A stretch of 64,000 nucleotides of DNA from Bacteroidales bacterium (lineage in GTDB: Bacteria; Bacteroidota; Bacteroidia; Bacteroidales; Marinilabiliaceae). Location: positions 1 through 64,000 of the forward strand of contig JAKSLF010000011.1 of NCBI GenBank assembly GCA_024401355.1, read 5' to 3'. Of this stretch, positions 33,427-42,549 are shown one piece after another; the stretch's first letter is position 1, and the number at the start of each line of letters is the position of its first letter. The translations under genes were made by a program, and so were the position numbers. The notes under the pieces are model-generated. The model was not told the origin of the DNA. It saw only the letters and a list, made by a program, of their open reading frames with translations, and did no database searches.

Positions 33427-34435
33427 TTATTTATGTTTGACCGGACGAACGCTATAACCATAACAACGATACGTATGATAGAAACCATCTTCTACCTCGA
33501 TGGTGCAATATGTATCACTGAAATCATTATTATAATGAGAGTTAATCTTGAAACGACATGCTTCACGAGGATAAGGATATAACGTAGCCGACCAGTAAAT
33601 CCCTTCATCACCTGTTGTAAAAGGAATGAAAATATGCGGGTCGGAAAGAGAATATGATGCTGATGGATTATCAATAACTATTCCATCAAGACCTTTGGCA
33701 CCCCTGTCACTTTCTGACTTTGCCTTGTATACTATAACACCACTAGAAGACCCGACATACGTTCGAGCGTATACCAAGTAGCATTGGTTTACAAGCTCAA
33801 TCCAATCATCATAAGTCGGAGTTGAATACTCCGCTCCCCAAACTGCCGTAGCTGCATCATCCATCAGGCTGAAGTGTCGTCAACATATCAGCCAACCCAT
33901 TCTCACCATACTTCTCATCACTACTATACTTTGTCAATTTATATAAATCGTAGGTTGATGGTTCAACTTCTTCACAAGTCCAATATTTATAGTTTGAACC
34001 AGAATATTTTTCTTTGGGTTCTGTCTCACCCCACGCATAATAGTCGCCCTTCTCCCATGGTCTATAGGCACCCAAGTTGCATGTTGCCCAGAGCGTTCCA
34101 CTTTTGAGACCTAAATCAACAGTGGTTATTGTTTTTTTCTTAAACTGGGCAGTTATTGTAAGATCTTGGGTGACTTTCAAGTAATAATTTTCATGAATAT
34201 TACCATCGCTCCATTGGTCGAAATAGTAACCCTCAGACGGAATGGCAGTAAACATCAATGCTTCACCTATTTCATATTCTCCACTCTGCCCCTCAACAGT
34301 TCCACCTTCGGTAGCAATTGCCTGAATATGATATTTTTGGGGAGTTGGCTCCTCTTTTTCTTCTTTGCAGCTCACCAAAACCAATGGCAGCAGGACAAAG
34401 CCCATTACCGCAGCAACACACAACTTCATAGTCAT
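33427..34435 (-). pseudogene. Frameshifted lipoprotein with InlB-type repeat and FISUMP-like domain
   Basis: Two overlapping frames make one protein. The first (34435 to 33857) has an SPII signal (MGFVLLPLVLVSC), a bacterial InlB-type repeat (EGGTVEGQSGEYEIGEALMF, then GYYFDQWSDG) and the start of a fibrobacter-major-paralogous-type domain (TVDLGLKSGTLWATCNLGAY, YYAWGETEPK). It ends LTTLQPDG. The second (33864 to 33427) resumes with DDAATAVWGAEYSTPTYDDW and closes with YWSATLYPYP and YGYSVRPVKHK. One extra G in GATGGATGATG near 33860 separates them; removing it gives DDDAATAVWG, the family norm. The gene is either newly broken or affected by a sequence error. Such lipoproteins are often surface-exposed. 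Confidence 0.75.
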
Positions 34436-34625
34436 AATTTCACGATAAATATTTTCCTATTAATGACAACATAAAACCTCCGAGACACCACATGCCCCAA
34501 ATGAATTACAGACTCTACAAAAGTACGACTATTTTCGAAAAAAAACAAAATCACCAACCATCTGCTTATCGAGCAAATCCCTCAATCAACGACAATTTCA
34601 TCATTAAAAATTTATTTATCAAAAG

Positions 34626-34656
34626 TTGCAAATGTCGAACATTCGCCATACCTTTG
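34626..34656 (+). promoter_or_regulatory. Promoter of the 34693 gene
   Basis: TTG at 34626-34628, 20 bases, then TACCTTTG at 34649-34656. This is a full match to the Bacteroidales pattern, 37 bases before the start codon. Confidence 0.65.
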
Positions 34657-34692
34657 CCCCAACGTTAAGCAACCTATAAGCTACCATAACAC

Positions 34693-35256
34693 ATGAAACT
34701 AACTCTCGTTTCCAACGACTCCTACATCATCAACAAGGCACGACGACTACTCCGCCGTGGTCCTAATCGTATCTCTATATCCATCCGCAAAGGCAACCTC
34801 TACACCATGACCTACAACCCAGGACGTCAGCCACGTACCGAGTCACAGCAGAAAAACTGGTCTCTCTTCAAGCAGGCAAACGCTCTCGTCGCAGCCGATT
34901 TCGCCAATCCCAAACGACGCAGTCTTTGGAATAGCCGGCTCAAGTCTCAGTCCCGCTACAAGACCGCACGCGGACTTGCACGCGCCTACTACATCGCTCA
35001 GCTCCGACGCCACATGTCCCAGAAGCACTACGACAAACCATCCGCTCACGCCAATGCTGCCAGACACCTCTCCGTCTTCAACCACTCTACTTATATAACA
35101 AGACCAACAAACAACCCAACCCACAACTCACACTCCATTCTCAACTCACATCTCACATCAACACCCAACTCCACCTCCTTCGCCTCCTATTCCCACCTCT
35201 ACTGGTGGCACTCGCAACTTCATTCTATTCCCCCAATCCCCCTCAAACAACCCTAG
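34693..35256 (+). CDS. Basic uncharacterised protein with a low-complexity tail
   Basis: The first 115 residues (KLTLVSNDSYIINKARRLLR, SIRKGNLYTMTYNPGRQPRT, LVAADFANPKRRSLWNSRLK, ARGLARAYYIAQLRRH) are strongly basic and look like a conserved Bacteroidales family that I cannot name. The last 70 residues are a Ser/His/Asn/Thr-rich low-complexity stretch (NNPTHNSHSILNSHLTSTPN) unlike the rest, perhaps an extension past a lost stop. The basic core suggests nucleic-acid binding, which is inference only. It has its own clear promoter and stands alone. Confidence 0.6.
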   Translation: MKLTLVSNDSYIINKARRLLRRGPNRISISIRKGNLYTMTYNPGRQPRTESQQKNWSLFKQANALVAADFANPKRRSLWNSRLKSQSRYKTARGLARAYYIAQLRRHMSQKHYDKPSAHANAARHLSVFNHSTYITRPTNNPTHNSHSILNSHLTSTPNSTSFASYSHLYWWHSQLHSIPPIPLKQP

Positions 35257-35336
35257 CCACATGCTCTAAATCACCTTTTCTTTGCCAACACACTCTTTCT
35301 TTTATGTCATTCGTGATATCTTTTCACTTTTTTCAT

Positions 35337-35344
35337 TAACTTTG
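35337..35344 (+). promoter_or_regulatory. -7 box TAACTTTG of the isochorismate synthase gene
   Basis: A perfect -7 match lies 43 bases ahead of the start at 35387. The -33 region (around ATTCGTGATATC) is a weak match. Confidence 0.45.
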
Positions 35345-35386
35345 TGTGTTTACTCAAAAAATCATTAATAAACTACTCGACCGACT

Positions 35387-36487
35387 ATGCTATCACAGCA
35401 ACAGCAAGAATTAGCGCAGCTCATAAATCTGCACATAAATAGGCATATCGGCTTCGCCATATACCGACTACCGAATACCACAGCACCAACTGTTGTGATA
35501 CAAAACGATGGTCCTATATTTAATACTAAGTCGCTGACCAATATCGACGGCCACGACGGATTCCTCTTTGCCCCATACAATCTCAAATACGACAACCCAG
35601 CAGTTCTAGTCGAACCGCAATTCACCGCCTCAGGCACCGAAGAGATCATATCACTCCTCAAGTCACTGCCTCTGAGCCCAAGACAATTGCCTTATCCTGG
35701 ACTGCCTATACACAACATGACTCGTGCCGAATACCAACTCACATTCGACTCTTTCCGCAGCTACCTGCAAAGCGGCTCTGTCGACAAACTCGTACTCGCA
35801 CGATCCACTTCTTCACCTACTCGTCCTTCTATCGGACACCTTTTCGCAAGCGCTTGCGTCAACTACCCTCGCATGTTCATCTACGCATTCTACTCCCCTC
35901 TGACAGGTGTGTGGTTCGGATGCTCTCCCGAGACTCTCGTCGAAGGACATGATGGACAATGGACTACTATGGCTGTCGCCGGCACTCAGCTCTACTCCGA
36001 CTCACCATCATGGGACGAGAAAAACCGAGCAGAACAACACATCGTCGAACAATATATTTCCGACCGACTCACATCCATGGGAGCTACAACCCAAAAGTCC
36101 GAACCATACACGGTTCGTGCCGCACATCTCATGCATCTGCGCACCGACTTCAAGTTCTCGCTTCCTTCCAATATCGGCATCGGAACTATCGCCAGCATAC
36201 TCCACCCAACTCCTGCTATTTGCGGATTGCCATGCGAGGTGGCGTCTTCCATCATCGACAACGAAGAGGCAACTCTTCGACTATACTACTCCGGACCTGT
36301 CGGACCAGTTTCCACTACTCAACAAAGCCATATCTTCGTCAATCTCCGCTGCATGATGACCGACGACAACCGACTGACCATATACGCCGGAGGCGGCATA
36401 ATGAAGTCTTCCAACGCCGAGTCTGAATGGAACGAAACAGAAATAAAGATGGACACTCTCCTCAACATCCTCAACCCAACAGACTAA
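35387..36487 (+). CDS. Isochorismate synthase / chorismate-binding enzyme
   Basis: This 366-residue protein has the chorismate-binding domain: DKLVLARSTS, FIYAFYSPLTGVWFGCSPET, GTIASILHPTPAICGLPCEV, the acidic YYSGPVGPVS region and IYAGGGIMKSSNAESEWNET near the C-terminus. These include the Glu residues that hold Mg. It converts chorismate to isochorismate, the first step of menaquinone synthesis, which fits an anaerobic Bacteroidales; a siderophore role is less likely without neighbours. No other men genes are in the window. The first codons read MLSQQQQELAQLIN; the ATG at 35387 is the only sensible start. Confidence 0.88.
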   Translation: MLSQQQQELAQLINLHINRHIGFAIYRLPNTTAPTVVIQNDGPIFNTKSLTNIDGHDGFLFAPYNLKYDNPAVLVEPQFTASGTEEIISLLKSLPLSPRQLPYPGLPIHNMTRAEYQLTFDSFRSYLQSGSVDKLVLARSTSSPTRPSIGHLFASACVNYPRMFIYAFYSPLTGVWFGCSPETLVEGHDGQWTTMAVAGTQLYSDSPSWDEKNRAEQHIVEQYISDRLTSMGATTQKSEPYTVRAAHLMHLRTDFKFSLPSNIGIGTIASILHPTPAICGLPCEVASSIIDNEEATLRLYYSGPVGPVSTTQQSHIFVNLRCMMTDDNRLTIYAGGGIMKSSNAESEWNETEIKMDTLLNILNPTD

Positions 36488-36553
36488 TCCTGTCCAACAA
36501 CTCCTCAAAACGAAAGATTATCTCGCGTTTTCATCCATCAACATAAAACAATA

Positions 36554-36592
36554 AAGGCTCCCCGCTTTTCAGCAGGAAGCCTTATTTATTTT
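36554..36592. terminator. Bidirectional terminator between isochorismate synthase gene and pyk
   Basis: AAGGCTCCCCGC (36554-36565) pairs with GCAGGAAGCCTT (36572-36583) with two mismatches, around a TTTTCA loop. It is flanked by AATAA on the left and TTATTTATTTT on the right, so it can end transcription of the two convergent genes. Confidence 0.7.
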
Positions 36593-36615
36593 CCCCGAAG
36601 GGTTATCCTAAAGAA

Positions 36616-38076
36616 TTAGTCAATATACTTGTCTATCTTCTTCATGAGGTTCTCAACAGTGAGGAACTCTACAAATGTAGTACCACCACCAAGACCGAAG
36701 CTACCACCAATGTAAGCTACAAGGTCAGTCAACCCGATCTCACCATTGTTGAGGATCTCGTTAACAGTGTTACGCAATGTCTCAGGCTTGTTCTTGCCGT
36801 CCTTTACAATCTCTGCGAACACACCGTATGAAAGCGAAAGCTCACGAGCTACACGTGGCTCATAGCAAAGTGCATAGCAAGGAACTGGGCTACGGAATGC
36901 AGCAATGTAACGAGCTGTCTTGCCAGTGAAGCTATCTGTGATGATTGCCTTGATAGGAAGCTCACGTGCTGCACCTACTGCAGTCTCTGCAAGATAAGCT
37001 GACATCTCACCGTTTACGTGTGGTACAGGAATATCATTGCGTGAATCCTTAGCTGGCTCAACTTCGTTTGCAATGTTTGTCATTGTCTGTACACACTCTA
37101 CTGGATACTTACCGTATGTCGTCTCGCCAGAAAGCATAATTGCGTCTGTACGATAGTAGATTGCGTTTGCAATATCTGTAACCTCTGCACGTGTTGGACG
37201 TGGGTTCTTGATCATTGTGTGAAGCATCTGTGTTGCAACGATTACTGGACGCTTTGCCTCAACACACTTACGGATAAGCTGACGCTGAATCAATGGAATA
37301 CGCTCGCATGGAACTTCGATACCGAGGTCACCACGTGCTACCATCACACCATATACACACTCAAGAATCTCGTCAATGTTGTTTACACCTTCCTGGTTCT
37401 CAATCTTTGCGATGATCTTGATTGGGCTGTTGTACTCGTCAAGAATATCCTGAATCTCCTTAACATCTGCCTTCGAACGAACAAATGAGTGAGCGATGAA
37501 GTCAATGTTGTTCTTGATTGCCCAGAGAACAAAGCTCTTGTCCTTCTCTGTAAGTGAAGGAAGCTTTGTCGATACACCTGGAACGTTAACACTCTTACGA
37601 CCTGCACGACGTACATTGTCTACAAGTGTGTCGATGCTGCCGCTGTTCTCAATTGTACAGATAAGCTTGTCTGCCTGCTTCTCTGTTACACGGAGAGAAA
37701 TGTCACCATCATCGATCAATATCTGGTTGCCTACATTAAGGTCGTTTACGAAACCTTCGTAAGATACGTAAAGTGTCTCAGCTGTTGAGTTACCCTTTGG
37801 ATCACCCTTTACTGCGATTGTCTTGCCTGCAACGAACTCAATAGGATTCTCACCCATACATGTACGGATCTCTGGACCCTTTGTATCAACAAGAATTGCA
37901 ATCTTGTCAGAAACCTTGCGTGTGTTCTCTGCAATTGCATTGATACTCTCTGTTGTCATGTGAGCAGTGTTGCAACGTACTACGTTCATACCTGCCGCAT
38001 GGAGGTTCTTGAGGAAATCTACTTCGCAGCGAATATCCGAGATAGTCGTAACGATCTTTGTAAGTTTCTTTCTCAT
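36616..38076 (-). CDS. pyk: Pyruvate kinase
   Basis: The 486-residue protein makes pyruvate and ATP from phosphoenolpyruvate and ADP at the end of glycolysis. It shows the barrel motifs NVVRCNTAHM, VDTKGPEIRTC, the catalytic Lys region IKIIAKIENQEGVNNIDEIL, GVMVARGDLGIEVPCERIPL, and the MLSGETTYGKYP loop. A C-terminal regulatory domain follows (AIITDSFTGKTARYIAAFR). The length is typical. Codon use shows the strong bias of a highly expressed gene. It is followed downstream by the shared terminator at 36554. Confidence 0.97.
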   Translation of the reverse strand: MRKKLTKIVTTISDIRCEVDFLKNLHAAGMNVVRCNTAHMTTESINAIAENTRKVSDKIAILVDTKGPEIRTCMGENPIEFVAGKTIAVKGDPKGNSTAETLYVSYEGFVNDLNVGNQILIDDGDISLRVTEKQADKLICTIENSGSIDTLVDNVRRAGRKSVNVPGVSTKLPSLTEKDKSFVLWAIKNNIDFIAHSFVRSKADVKEIQDILDEYNSPIKIIAKIENQEGVNNIDEILECVYGVMVARGDLGIEVPCERIPLIQRQLIRKCVEAKRPVIVATQMLHTMIKNPRPTRAEVTDIANAIYYRTDAIMLSGETTYGKYPVECVQTMTNIANEVEPAKDSRNDIPVPHVNGEMSAYLAETAVGAARELPIKAIITDSFTGKTARYIAAFRSPVPCYALCYEPRVARELSLSYGVFAEIVKDGKNKPETLRNTVNEILNNGEIGLTDLVAYIGGSFGLGGGTTFVEFLTVENLMKKIDKYID

Positions 38077-38094
38077 TGTTTTAATTTTGTTTAT

Positions 38095-38541
38095 TTATTT
38101 TGTTTCTTTATTGTCTTTCTTGTTCATCTCTATCAACGCCTCTACTCCTAGTCTATAGGAATCCAGACCAAATCCACATATCACACCAACACACGATGGC
38201 GACAAATATGAATGATGACGAAACTCTTCTCGTCTGTGTACATTACTTATATGTACTTCTATTACCGGAGTCTTTACTGCCGATATCGCATCCGCTATCG
38301 CTACCGATGTATGCGTATACGCACCCGCATTCAATACTATTCCATCTATCGTAAAACCAACCTCATGTATCTTGTCTATTATCGAACCCTCATGGTTTGA
38401 CTGGAAATAATCTATCTTTATTGACGAATACCTCTTTCTGAGCTCATCCAGATAATCCTCAAAACCACGGCTTCCATAGATGCCTGGCTCCCTTACTCCA
38501 AGAAGATTCAAATTCGGGCCGTTAATGACAAGTATATTCAT
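38095..38541 (-). CDS. aroQ: Type II 3-dehydroquinate dehydratase
   Basis: This 148-residue enzyme of the shikimate pathway has the class II signatures INGPNLNLLGVREPGIYG with the catalytic Tyr, YFQSNHEGSIIDKIH, LNAGAYTHTSVAIADA with the catalytic His region, and EVHISNVHRREEFRHHSYLS. It forms dodecamers in other species. It lies 18 bases upstream of pyk on the same strand. Confidence 0.95.
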   Translation of the reverse strand: MNILVINGPNLNLLGVREPGIYGSRGFEDYLDELRKRYSSIKIDYFQSNHEGSIIDKIHEVGFTIDGIVLNAGAYTHTSVAIADAISAVKTPVIEVHISNVHRREEFRHHSYLSPSCVGVICGFGLDSYRLGVEALIEMNKKDNKETK

Positions 38542-38844
38542 ATATTAATATAGGTTTATTCACGATACCACTTATCTTTAAGTGATTACGCGACGCGAAA
38601 TTACAACTTATTAAGCGAAAAAAAAAACCTCAAAACTCCTTTTTTCCTCCCGTTAATTATTTTTAAACTTATCCCAACACTTTTCTCCTGCACAAAACTC
38701 TTTTCCCTACAACTAATCACATGTAGCACTTCTACTACACTTTTCACACTATTTAACAACACTTTTAAAAACAATAGGAAATAAAGGCTTAAATTTGCAA
38801 TACAATAAAATACTCTAAATAGATTTAAAAACTTCAGGTTAATT
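38542..38844. other. Divergent promoter region between aroQ and xerD
   Basis: This is a 303-base AT-rich region without a gene. It holds a short palindrome CACTTA-TCTT-TAAGTG (38569-38584) close to the aroQ start and the xerD -7 box at 38790. A tandem of C/T-rich ACTTTT-type stretches lies between. No RNA gene was seen. Confidence 0.5.
38790..38797 (+). promoter_or_regulatory. -7 box TAAATTTG upstream of xerD
   Basis: This is a perfect TAnnTTTG element 48 bases ahead of the start codon at 38845. The -33 TTG is not obvious. Confidence 0.45.
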
Positions 38845-39750
38845 ATGGAATGGAAAGACGAAATAGAAGAATTTAAGGAATACCTCAAGCTACAAAGAGG
38901 ACTTTCCGAAAATTCTATCTCAGCCTATGTAAAAGATTTGCAAAAAGTCATTGATTTTCTTGAAAAGAACAACAACCCTATCACCCCGGACAAAGTAACA
39001 ATCCGCGATCTTAGAGCTGCCATGGAAGTTCAGGCACAAGCAGGTATTAGCCCCCGTACACAAGCCCGCATAATTAGCGGTATCAAGTCGTTCTTCAAAT
39101 ACCTCATGATTGAAGAAAAAATCGAACGAGACCCAACCCTGCAATTACAAGCCCCAAAAATTGGACGCAAATTACCTGAAGTTCTCTCATCCGAAGAAAT
39201 CAACGAAATCATCGACTCTATTGACGTCAACAAGACCGAGGGCCAACGCAACAGAGCTATCGTCCTGATGCTCTATAGCTGCGGACTCCGCGTTTCCGAA
39301 CTCGTCGAACTCCGCATCTCACAGCTCGTATTCGACGAAGGATACATCCGCGTCTTAGGCAAAGGAGACAAGGAAAGACTTGTTCCTATTGGGAAAAGAG
39401 CTATCGAAGAAACTAAGAAATACCTCGAAATACGCAGCAATATGCACAATATCCACAGCAAGGATGCCGACATCGTGTTCCTCAACCGACTCGGCTCTAA
39501 GCTCTCTCGCGTAATGGTATTCAATATTATAAAGATGGCTGCTGATGAGGCCGGCATTTTGAAGACTGTTAGTCCACATACTTTCCGCCACTCATTCGCT
39601 TCTCACCTTATCAATGCTGGTGCTGATTTGCGTTCGGTTCAGGAAATGCTCGGACATGAGTCTATCGTAACTACTGAGATCTATACTCATCTCAACACCT
39701 CTCACCTTAAGGAGACAATTTTCAAGCATCCAGGCAACAAGGATTTCTAG
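38845..39750 (+). CDS. xerD: Tyrosine recombinase XerD
   Basis: The 301-residue protein has the N-terminal SAM-like core-binding domain (FKEYLKLQRGLSENSISAYV) and a C-terminal catalytic domain. Arg is in MLYSCGLRVSELVEL, His/Arg in SPHTFRHSFASHLI, His in MLGHESIVTTE and the nucleophilic Tyr in IYTHLN. Xer recombinases resolve chromosome dimers at dif. The length and the solitary position among housekeeping genes favour XerD over an integrase. It ends with TAG, and the following thioredoxin gene is in the same frame eight codons later. Confidence 0.93.
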   Translation: MEWKDEIEEFKEYLKLQRGLSENSISAYVKDLQKVIDFLEKNNNPITPDKVTIRDLRAAMEVQAQAGISPRTQARIISGIKSFFKYLMIEEKIERDPTLQLQAPKIGRKLPEVLSSEEINEIIDSIDVNKTEGQRNRAIVLMLYSCGLRVSELVELRISQLVFDEGYIRVLGKGDKERLVPIGKRAIEETKKYLEIRSNMHNIHSKDADIVFLNRLGSKLSRVMVFNIIKMAADEAGILKTVSPHTFRHSFASHLINAGADLRSVQEMLGHESIVTTEIYTHLNTSHLKETIFKHPGNKDF

Positions 39751-39774
39751 TATCAATTTATTACACTTGGCCCA

Positions 39775-40287
39775 ATGTCAATTCGAAGTCTATTCATAAC
39801 ATTGCTTTTCAACGCGGCTGTAGCAAGTTTCGCGCAGAATTCTACTGCACCAGATTCGCCAGCCGACGATAAGCATTTTACCCAGTATCTTACTACTAGC
39901 GACTTCCTCTCAAAGGTGGTTAACTATAAGGAAAGCCGTGAATGGAAATACCTTGGCACCCGACCATGTGTAATCGATTTTTACGCCACTTGGTGCGGCC
40001 CATGTCGCGCCATTGCACCATCACTTGAAGAACTGGCCGAGGAATATCAGGACAAGGTGACTATATATAAGGTAGATGTCGACAAGGAAAAGGAACTAGC
40101 CGCTGTCTTCGGCATCCGTAGCATCCCTACTCTACTCCTCGTCCCAATGGCCGATCAACCTCAGGTCATTCAAGGTGCATACCCTAAAGACGCTCTAAAG
40201 GAATTGATCAATGTTATTGTACTAGGACAAAAACCACAGAATCTAAAGATGTGGCAAAGTCAAGAAGAAGGTACGACTCAACCCTAG
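39775..40287 (+). CDS. Exported thioredoxin
   Basis: This 170-residue protein has a signal peptide (MSIRSLFITLLFNAAVASFA) and a thioredoxin domain. The active site is WCGPC (in FYATWCGPCRAIAPSLEELA), cis-Pro is in IRSIPTLLLV, and a short Gln/Thr-rich tail follows. It should act in the periplasm on disulfides. It lies 24 bases after xerD and is followed by a terminator. Confidence 0.9.
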   Translation: MSIRSLFITLLFNAAVASFAQNSTAPDSPADDKHFTQYLTTSDFLSKVVNYKESREWKYLGTRPCVIDFYATWCGPCRAIAPSLEELAEEYQDKVTIYKVDVDKEKELAAVFGIRSIPTLLLVPMADQPQVIQGAYPKDALKELINVIVLGQKPQNLKMWQSQEEGTTQP

Positions 40288-40307
40288 AATCTATAATTCT
40301 TCATATA

Positions 40308-40344
40308 AAAGACAAGTTAACTTTCGTGGACTTGTCTTTTTTTT
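40308..40344 (+). terminator. Terminator of xerD-thioredoxin operon
   Basis: AAAGACAAGT (40308-40317) pairs perfectly with ACTTGTCTTT (40330-40339), followed by a T8-type run. It also abuts the end of the convergent helicase gene. Confidence 0.85.
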
Positions 40345-40346
40345 CT

Positions 40347-41756
40347 TTAATCAAAAAACTTATCCGAAAAATTAACCAGGTACAATTTCTTGCTGGCTCG
40401 TGTCATCGCCGTATATAACCATTTCAAAAACTCCACATCCATCATCTCTTCCGTTACATAACCAAGGTCAATAAAGACCACGTCCCATTGTCCACCCTGA
40501 GCTTTATGACAGGTCACCGCGTATGCATATTTTACTCTCAATGCATTATACCACGGATCCGATTTCATGGCTTCATACAATTTCCTTTGACTTCCAAGGT
40601 CACCATAGTCTTCTGATATCATATTATACAATGCTTCCTCCTGCTCTCTTGTCAGATTTGCCGCATCTCCCATCAAAAAGTCAAGCATTATCATGGCGTC
40701 TATCTCCTGGTCGTCATGTTCTTTCAGTCTCAATGTCACATCAGCGAACCTCATGCCATACATTTCCGTAATTCTTTTGATTCGTCTGACTTCGCATATA
40801 TCACCATTGGCAATAAAGTCCTTATTTTTATCTCCTAACCATTTATAATTATTCTTGCTTACTATCAGCATGTCTCCTCTCTCCAATTCTTCTTCCCTAT
40901 ACAACACCATGTTTCTAATGCCCATGTTAAACTGCTTCGCTCTCTGGTTACTTCTTGTAACCACCAACACACTGTCTGTCCCATAATTGTCTATAGCCGA
41001 TGTCAATGTTTCTATTAGTTCTTCTCCCGACACTCTTTCAACTTCACTTTTCGTAAATGCTTCAAGATGCGGCACACCAAACATCTCTGGCTCATCCTCT
41101 ATACGATATCTGATGGCCGAAGCATTTTTTAGTATCAGACTCTCTTCCGACTGTCTAACAACGTCTGTCAACCACACCGACATCACATCAAGCCCCATGC
41201 TCTCCAAAATTTCTTCTTCCAAGGCAGGAGCTTCCATGCTTCCAACTGGTGGCAACTGTGCAGGATCACCAACTATCATTAGTCGACAACCTTCTCTACT
41301 AAATACAAAAGACACTATATCCACAAGCAAATTCCCAGAACCAAAACCAAAGTCTCCTGTTTCAAAGTCAGATATCATAGAGGCTTCGTCAACCACAAAT
41401 ATGGTTCCTTTATTTCTGTTGAAGTTCAGCTCAAATGCAGAATTAAACTCACCTGCTGTCTCTTGTCTATATATTGTTTTATGTATTGTATGCGCCGGCC
41501 TTCCGGTCATATTTGACAATACTTTTGCAGCTCTACCAGTTGGCGCCATTAGGACTATTTTATACCCCATCTCTGTTGCTGCATCGCAAAAGGCTTTCAT
41601 CAGCGACGTCTTACCTGTTCCAGCATATCCTTTTATTAAAGCTGTCGGACGTAATGCGCTGCTCAATAATAGCTCCGACATCATTTCTATCGCCTCTTCC
41701 TGACTCTGAGTTGGCTCAAATGGCATGTTCTTTCTTATCAATTCAACAGCGCTCAT
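40347..41756 (-). CDS. RecD-like ATP-dependent DNA helicase
   Basis: This 469-residue SF1 helicase of the RecD2/Dda type has Walker A GYAGTGKTSLMKAFCD (about 44-58), motif Ia MAPTGRAAKVL, Walker B FVVDEASMISD, motif III VGDPAQLPPVGS and motif VI AVTCHKAQGGQWD followed by LYTAMTRASKKLYLV. It lacks the N-terminal RecD2 extension and carries a split UvrD_C_2-like end. Bacteroidales usually have one such stand-alone helicase near housekeeping genes. Its role in repair or replication restart is inferred from the family. Confidence 0.9.
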   Translation of the reverse strand: MSAVELIRKNMPFEPTQSQEEAIEMMSELLLSSALRPTALIKGYAGTGKTSLMKAFCDAATEMGYKIVLMAPTGRAAKVLSNMTGRPAHTIHKTIYRQETAGEFNSAFELNFNRNKGTIFVVDEASMISDFETGDFGFGSGNLLVDIVSFVFSREGCRLMIVGDPAQLPPVGSMEAPALEEEILESMGLDVMSVWLTDVVRQSEESLILKNASAIRYRIEDEPEMFGVPHLEAFTKSEVERVSGEELIETLTSAIDNYGTDSVLVVTRSNQRAKQFNMGIRNMVLYREEELERGDMLIVSKNNYKWLGDKNKDFIANGDICEVRRIKRITEMYGMRFADVTLRLKEHDDQEIDAMIMLDFLMGDAANLTREQEEALYNMISEDYGDLGSQRKLYEAMKSDPWYNALRVKYAYAVTCHKAQGGQWDVVFIDLGYVTEEMMDVEFLKWLYTAMTRASKKLYLVNFSDKFFD

Positions 41757-41810
41757 AAATATTTTTTATAATTTCTATGCCTAAATGTTCTATTACGTTT
41801 ATTTTTTTTA

Positions 41811-41818
41811 TAAATTTG
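41811..41818 (+). promoter_or_regulatory. -7 box TAAATTTG of the 41894 operon
   Basis: A perfect -7 match, with the plus-strand operon starting at 41894. It leaves an A-rich leader of about 70 bases. That argues for the ATG at 41894 and against the longer frame from 41828. Confidence 0.45.
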
Positions 41819-41893
41819 TCGCGTTAATTGCTCATAGGGCAATCAACACATACAAAGATAAAAGAAAAAAATAAAAAAAATAAATCTTTAAAA

Positions 41894-42523
41894 ATGAAAA
41901 CAGCACTTCAAATTGTACTCGTATTCGTGATTCTCGGTCTCGGATACTTCGTCTATGAGAGTATCAATCAGCCTATTCAGTTCCAGGACGAAATGGCTAA
42001 GCGTAAGACAGCAGTTGTAGATCGACTCAAAATGATTCGTGATGCACAGGTAGCTTACAAGAGCATCAATGATAAGTACACTGGAAGCTTCGACACTCTT
42101 ATCGATTTCGTTAAGAACGGTAATTTCAAGATCACAAAGAACGAAGGTAGCCTTACTGACTCTATGCTTGCTGCAGGCATGACTGAAAAGGAAGCTATCA
42201 AGTTGGGTATCATCAAGCGTGATACTGTCCTCGTATCTGTTAAGGACTCTATCTGCAACGGTCTCAACCCTGACTCACTTCGTTTTGTCCCATATTCAGT
42301 TGACAAAGAGACTTTCAAACTCGCTGCTACAGCTTTGACTTCTAGCTCTGGACTCGTAATTCCAGTTTTCGAGGCTTCTGTAACTAACCGCGTATATCTT
42401 AAGGGTCTCGACAACCAGGAGCGTATCAACCTCGACGATGAGGCTTCACAGCTTGGTCGTTTCCCAGGTCTTAAGGTTGGATCTGTAGAAGAGGCTAACA
42501 ACAACGCTGGTAACTGGGAGTAA
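41894..42523 (+). CDS. Conserved membrane-anchored protein of unknown function
   Basis: The 209-residue product starts MKTALQIVLVFVILGLGYFV, one membrane anchor. The soluble part begins RKTAVVDRLKMIRDAQVAYK, which looks like a pilin/secretin-type heptad stretch, followed by LDTLIDFVKNG-like and SDSL-like segments and an acidic end with NNAGNWE. In Bacteroidales a similar gene commonly precedes DUF3822 and rsmD, as here. I do not know its function. Codon bias is strong, suggesting good expression. Confidence 0.75.
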   Translation: MKTALQIVLVFVILGLGYFVYESINQPIQFQDEMAKRKTAVVDRLKMIRDAQVAYKSINDKYTGSFDTLIDFVKNGNFKITKNEGSLTDSMLAAGMTEKEAIKLGIIKRDTVLVSVKDSICNGLNPDSLRFVPYSVDKETFKLAATALTSSSGLVIPVFEASVTNRVYLKGLDNQERINLDDEASQLGRFPGLKVGSVEEANNNAGNWE

Positions 42524-42549
42524 TCTTTTGATGATTCGTTTGCATATTT

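Noticed and set aside
38845-39750. Phage or transposon integrase
   Set aside because: The 301-residue length, the XerD-like motifs and the housekeeping neighbours fit the chromosomal dimer-resolution recombinase; no att repeats or phage genes are nearby.
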